22,505 nt of DNA from CAXRBC01 sp041158045 (GTDB lineage: Bacteria; Actinomycetota; Acidimicrobiia; Acidimicrobiales; Ilumatobacteraceae), in the NCBI GenBank assembly GCA_041158045.1, contig JBEBCD010000027.1, positions 1 through 22,505 on the forward strand, read 5' to 3'. Below, piece after piece: positions 19,896 to 22,505 of the stretch. The position numbers and the translations under genes were made by a program. The first letter of the stretch is position 1, and every line of letters begins with the position of its first letter. The notes under the pieces are model-generated. The model worked only from the letters and a program-made list of their open reading frames with translations, searched no databases and was not told the DNA's origin.

Positions 19896-21212
19896 GTGAG
19901 TTCGGTGTCGGTCGACACTGCGGGACGTCCGCCGTCCGTGGACGCCCTCGCGCGCGATCTCGCCCGCGACTCCCGGTTGCCGCACGCGCTGCTCGTCGAC
20001 TGCGCACGGCGCGCCGTCGCGTCGTCGCCGCGCGACGCGGCCGCCGCGGCGGCGCACGAGGCCGAGGTGCTGGAGCGCGACCTGCTCGCCGACGTCGTCA
20101 ACGCGACCGGCGTCCTGCTGCACACCAACCTGGGTCGCGCACCGCTCGAGGCGGTGCTCACGGGGCGCGCCACCAGCCTCGAGTTCGACCTCGCGCGCGG
20201 CTCGCGCGGCTCGCGCCAGCGCTCGGTGGGCCGTCTCGCCGCGCTCGCCTGCGGCGCGGAGGACGCGATGGTGGTGAACAACAACGCCGCCGCCGTCCTG
20301 CTCGTGCTCGCGGCGCTGGGGGCCGGCCGCGACGTCGCGGTGTCGCGCGGCGAGAGCGTCGAGATCGGCGGCGGCTTCCGCGTGCCCGAGGTGCTGGAGC
20401 AGTCGGGCGCGCGCCTCGTGGACGTCGGGACGACCAACCGCACGCGGCTGCGCGACTACCGCAAGGCCGTCGAGTCCCGCCGCCACGACGTGGCGATGGT
20501 CCTCAAGGTCCACCCGTCCAACTACCGCGTCGAGGGCTTCGTCGAGGACACGCCGGTGCGCGAGCTCGCCACGCTCGGGGTGCCGGTCGTGGCCGACATC
20601 GGGTCCGGCCTGCTCGACGCGACGTGCCCCTGGCTGCAGGGCCGCGTCGAGCGCGTGCCCGCGTGGCTCGCGACGGAGCCGGCCGCGCGCCAGACGATCG
20701 GCGATGGCGCGGCGCTCGTGACGTTCAGCGGCGACAAGCTCCTCGGCGGCCCGCAGAGCGGCGTCATCGCCGGGCGTGCCGAGCTCGTGCGGCGCTGCGC
20801 CGAGCACCCGCTCGCCCGCGCGGTGCGACCCGGCGGCACGACCGTCGCGCTGCTCCAGCGCGCGCTCCTCGCGCACCTCGGGCGCACCGCCTGCGACGAG
20901 GTGCCCTTCTGGCGCATGCTCGCGATCCCGCTCGAGCGCGTGCGCGAGCGCGCGCGCGACGTCGCCGCGCGGGCCGGCGCCCACGTCGACGACCTCGCCC
21001 TCGACTCGCTCCCGGGCGCCGGCTCCGCGCCCGGCGCCACGATCCCGTCCTGGGGCGTGCGGGTGCGCGGCGACGCGTCGCGCGCGCTGCGCGCCGCACC
21101 CGTGCCCGTCGTCGCCCGCGTGCAGGATGGCGACACCCTCCTCGACCTGCGCACCGTCCGGCCCGAGGACGATGCGCTCGTCGTGGCGGCGCTCGCCGCG
21201 CTCGCGGGCTGA
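19896..21212 (+). CDS. selA: L-seryl-tRNA(Sec) selenium transferase SelA
   Basis: This 438-residue PLP-dependent SelA converts Ser-tRNA(Sec) to Sec-tRNA(Sec) using selenophosphate. Diagnostic regions are VNATGVLLHTNLGRAPL (68-84), VNNNAAAVLLVL (127-138), ESVEIGGGFRVPEV (153-166), GTTNRTRLRDY (178-188), KVHPSNYRVEGF (204-215), ADIGSGLL (233-240) and TFSGDKLLGGPQSGVIAG (276-293), with Lys281 as the PLP Schiff-base residue. The length is close to the family norm. GTG 19896 is chosen from the TAGGTT hexamer; an in-frame start further upstream lies before the promoter. selB starts two bases after its stop, forming a selAB operon. selD, tRNA-Sec and any selenoprotein gene are not visible in the window. 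Confidence 0.96.
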   Translation: MSSVSVDTAGRPPSVDALARDLARDSRLPHALLVDCARRAVASSPRDAAAAAAHEAEVLERDLLADVVNATGVLLHTNLGRAPLEAVLTGRATSLEFDLARGSRGSRQRSVGRLAALACGAEDAMVVNNNAAAVLLVLAALGAGRDVAVSRGESVEIGGGFRVPEVLEQSGARLVDVGTTNRTRLRDYRKAVESRRHDVAMVLKVHPSNYRVEGFVEDTPVRELATLGVPVVADIGSGLLDATCPWLQGRVERVPAWLATEPAARQTIGDGAALVTFSGDKLLGGPQSGVIAGRAELVRRCAEHPLARAVRPGGTTVALLQRALLAHLGRTACDEVPFWRMLAIPLERVRERARDVAARAGAHVDDLALDSLPGAGSAPGATIPSWGVRVRGDASRALRAAPVPVVARVQDGDTLLDLRTVRPEDDALVVAALAALAG

Positions 21213-21214
21213 CC

Positions 21215-22505
21215 GTGCCGGTCATCGCGACGGCCGGGCACGTCGACCACGGCAAGTCCAGCCTCGTCCGCGCCGTCACGGGGACGGATCCCGACCGTCT
21301 CGAGGAGGAGCGCCGGCGCGGCATGACGATCGACCTCGGCTTCGCGCACGTCGCGCGCCCGGGCGGCGCGGTCCTCAGCTTCGTCGACGTGCCCGGCCAC
21401 GTGCGCTTCGTGGCCAACATGCTCGCGGGCGCCGCGGGCGCCGACGGCTGCCTGCTCGTCGTCGACGCGGGCGAGGGCTGGATGCCGCAGACCGAGGAGC
21501 ACCTGCGCATCCTCGACGCGCTCGGCCTGCGACGCGGCGTGGTCGCGATCACCAAGTGCGACCGCGCCGAGCCCGCGGCGCGGGCGTCCGTGCGCGCCGA
21601 CGTGGCCGCCCGCACGCGCGGCACCTTCCTCGAGGGGGCACCGGTCGTGGAGACGAGCGCGCGCACCGGCGACGGTCTCGACGCGCTCTGCGCCGAGCTC
21701 GAGGCGCTCGTCGCCGTCGCGCGCCCGCCCGACGCGCTCGCGCGCCCGCGCCTGTGGGTGGACCGGTCGTTCGCGCCGCGCGGCGCCGGCACCGTGGTGA
21801 CGGGCACGCTCCTCGACGGGACCGTCCGCGAGGGCGACTCGCTCGTCGTCGCCCGCACCGGGGTCGCGGTGCGGGTGCGCGAGGTGCAGCACCACGGCGC
21901 GCGCGTCGACGAGCTCGGCCCCGGCCACCGCTGCGCGCTCAACCTCGTGGGCGTCGAGCACCGTGCCGTGCTCCGCGGCGACGCCCTCGTGCGCGCGGGG
22001 GAGTGGCCGCTCGTCGACGAGTACGACGCGACGATCGCGGTGCTGCCGGGTGCGGGGCGCGGCGTCGGCCGGCGCGGGGCGTGGGCCGTCCACCTCGGCG
22101 CGGGCGAGTGGCGCGCGCGCCTGCGCCCCATCGGCACCCGCGAGGTCGCACCCGGCGAGCGCGGGCCGGTGCGCGTGCGCATCGACGCGCGGGTCCCGCT
22201 GCGGCCGGGCGACCGGTTCGTGCTACGCGACACGGGACGCGGTCTCACCGTCGCGGGCGGCGAGGTGCTCGACGTTGCGCCCGTGCTGCGCGTCGGGCGC
22301 GCGTGCCCGGACGCCGACCCCGCGCGCATCGTGCGGGAGCGCGGCTGGGTCGAGGCGACCGAGTTCGCGCGGCTCGCGGGCCGGCGCCACGACGGCGTCG
22401 ACGGCGTCGCGGCCGTCGGCACCTGGCTCACGACCCCCGACGCGCTCGAGGCGATGCGTCGCGACCTCGCGGTGCGGCTCGTGCGCCACCCCGACGGCCT
22501 CGAGG
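21215..22505 (+). CDS. selB: Selenocysteine-specific elongation factor SelB, 3' partial
   Basis: The gene starts at GTG 21215, two bases after the selA stop, and runs off the window; 430 codons are visible. The GTPase domain shows AGHVDHGKSS (7-16, P-loop), GMTIDLGFA (36-44, switch I in its SelB-typical form), DVPGH (58-62, G3) and TKCD (113-116, G4). A translation-factor beta-barrel follows (RLWVDRSFAPRGAGTVVTGTLLDG, about residues 179-202, split across two strands), then a domain III-like region. The C-terminal winged helices that bind SECIS RNA would lie mostly beyond the edge. SelB delivers Sec-tRNA(Sec) to UGA codons. Co-transcription with selA and the absence of any disrupting stop argue for a working selenocysteine pathway. 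Confidence 0.95.
   Translation, partial: MPVIATAGHVDHGKSSLVRAVTGTDPDRLEEERRRGMTIDLGFAHVARPGGAVLSFVDVPGHVRFVANMLAGAAGADGCLLVVDAGEGWMPQTEEHLRILDALGLRRGVVAITKCDRAEPAARASVRADVAARTRGTFLEGAPVVETSARTGDGLDALCAELEALVAVARPPDALARPRLWVDRSFAPRGAGTVVTGTLLDGTVREGDSLVVARTGVAVRVREVQHHGARVDELGPGHRCALNLVGVEHRAVLRGDALVRAGEWPLVDEYDATIAVLPGAGRGVGRRGAWAVHLGAGEWRARLRPIGTREVAPGERGPVRVRIDARVPLRPGDRFVLRDTGRGLTVAGGEVLDVAPVLRVGRACPDADPARIVRERGWVEATEFARLAGRRHDGVDGVAAVGTWLTTPDALEAMRRDLAVRLVRHPDGLE

Overview
The window is a very GC-rich, tightly packed stretch of an actinobacterial chromosome. Almost all codons in most genes end in G or C. Only about 457 of 22505 bases (2%) lie between genes, and no gap exceeds 63 bases. 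The cyclophilin N-terminus, the Thr/Ser-rich cell-wall linker and the leaderless start signals suggest class Acidimicrobiia, but this is a low-confidence inference from memory of related proteins. I see no insertion sequence, CRISPR array, prophage or rRNA, and no stretch over 300 bases without a gene.

Layout. 1-1258: the 3' part of an SGNH hydrolase, a 27-codon ORF, and a cysteine-less DksA/TraR-like small protein. 1317-3893: a cyclophilin, a YcaQ-type DNA glycosylase and a C26-type glutamine amidotransferase-fold hydrolase. 3845-6582: an MpaB-type oxygenase facing away from an AI-2E-type permease, which is translationally coupled to an L,D-transpeptidase. 6537-10355 (minus strand): a three-gene operon of a methyltransferase, an uncharacterised 481-residue coiled-coil protein with a RelE-like C-terminus, and a DUF885 metallopeptidase. 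10410-13624: a seven-helix SWEET-like transporter, an M14 zinc carboxypeptidase and a DUF2157-like membrane protein. 13636-14579: tRNA-Lys(TTT) joined almost directly to a methyltransferase gene of foreign base composition. 14568-16512 (minus strand): RidA, a 51-residue membrane protein and 8-oxoguanine deaminase. 16555-19036: a thioredoxin-like lipoprotein, an IscA/ErpA-type Fe-S protein and an Mrp ATPase. 19012-22505: a NUDIX hydrolase, selA and the 5' part of selB.

Two regularities run through the window. First, almost every gene at the head of a transcription unit has a TANNNT hexamer ending 6-8 bases before its start codon. This is the signature of leaderless transcripts, and it was used here to choose start codons. 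Second, all seven convergent gene pairs overlap at their 3' ends (4 to 49 bases), leaving no room for terminators.

Functional themes are selenocysteine insertion (SelA, SelB), Fe-S assembly (IscA-like, Mrp), and handling of damaged DNA or nucleotides (YcaQ-like, 8-oxoguanine deaminase, NUDIX). The items most worth a second look are the tRNA-mRNA junction at 13709, the 481-residue RelE-like protein and its operon, the bacterial seven-helix SWEET, the probable CTG start at 15974, and the 23-base shared promoter between the NUDIX gene and selA.
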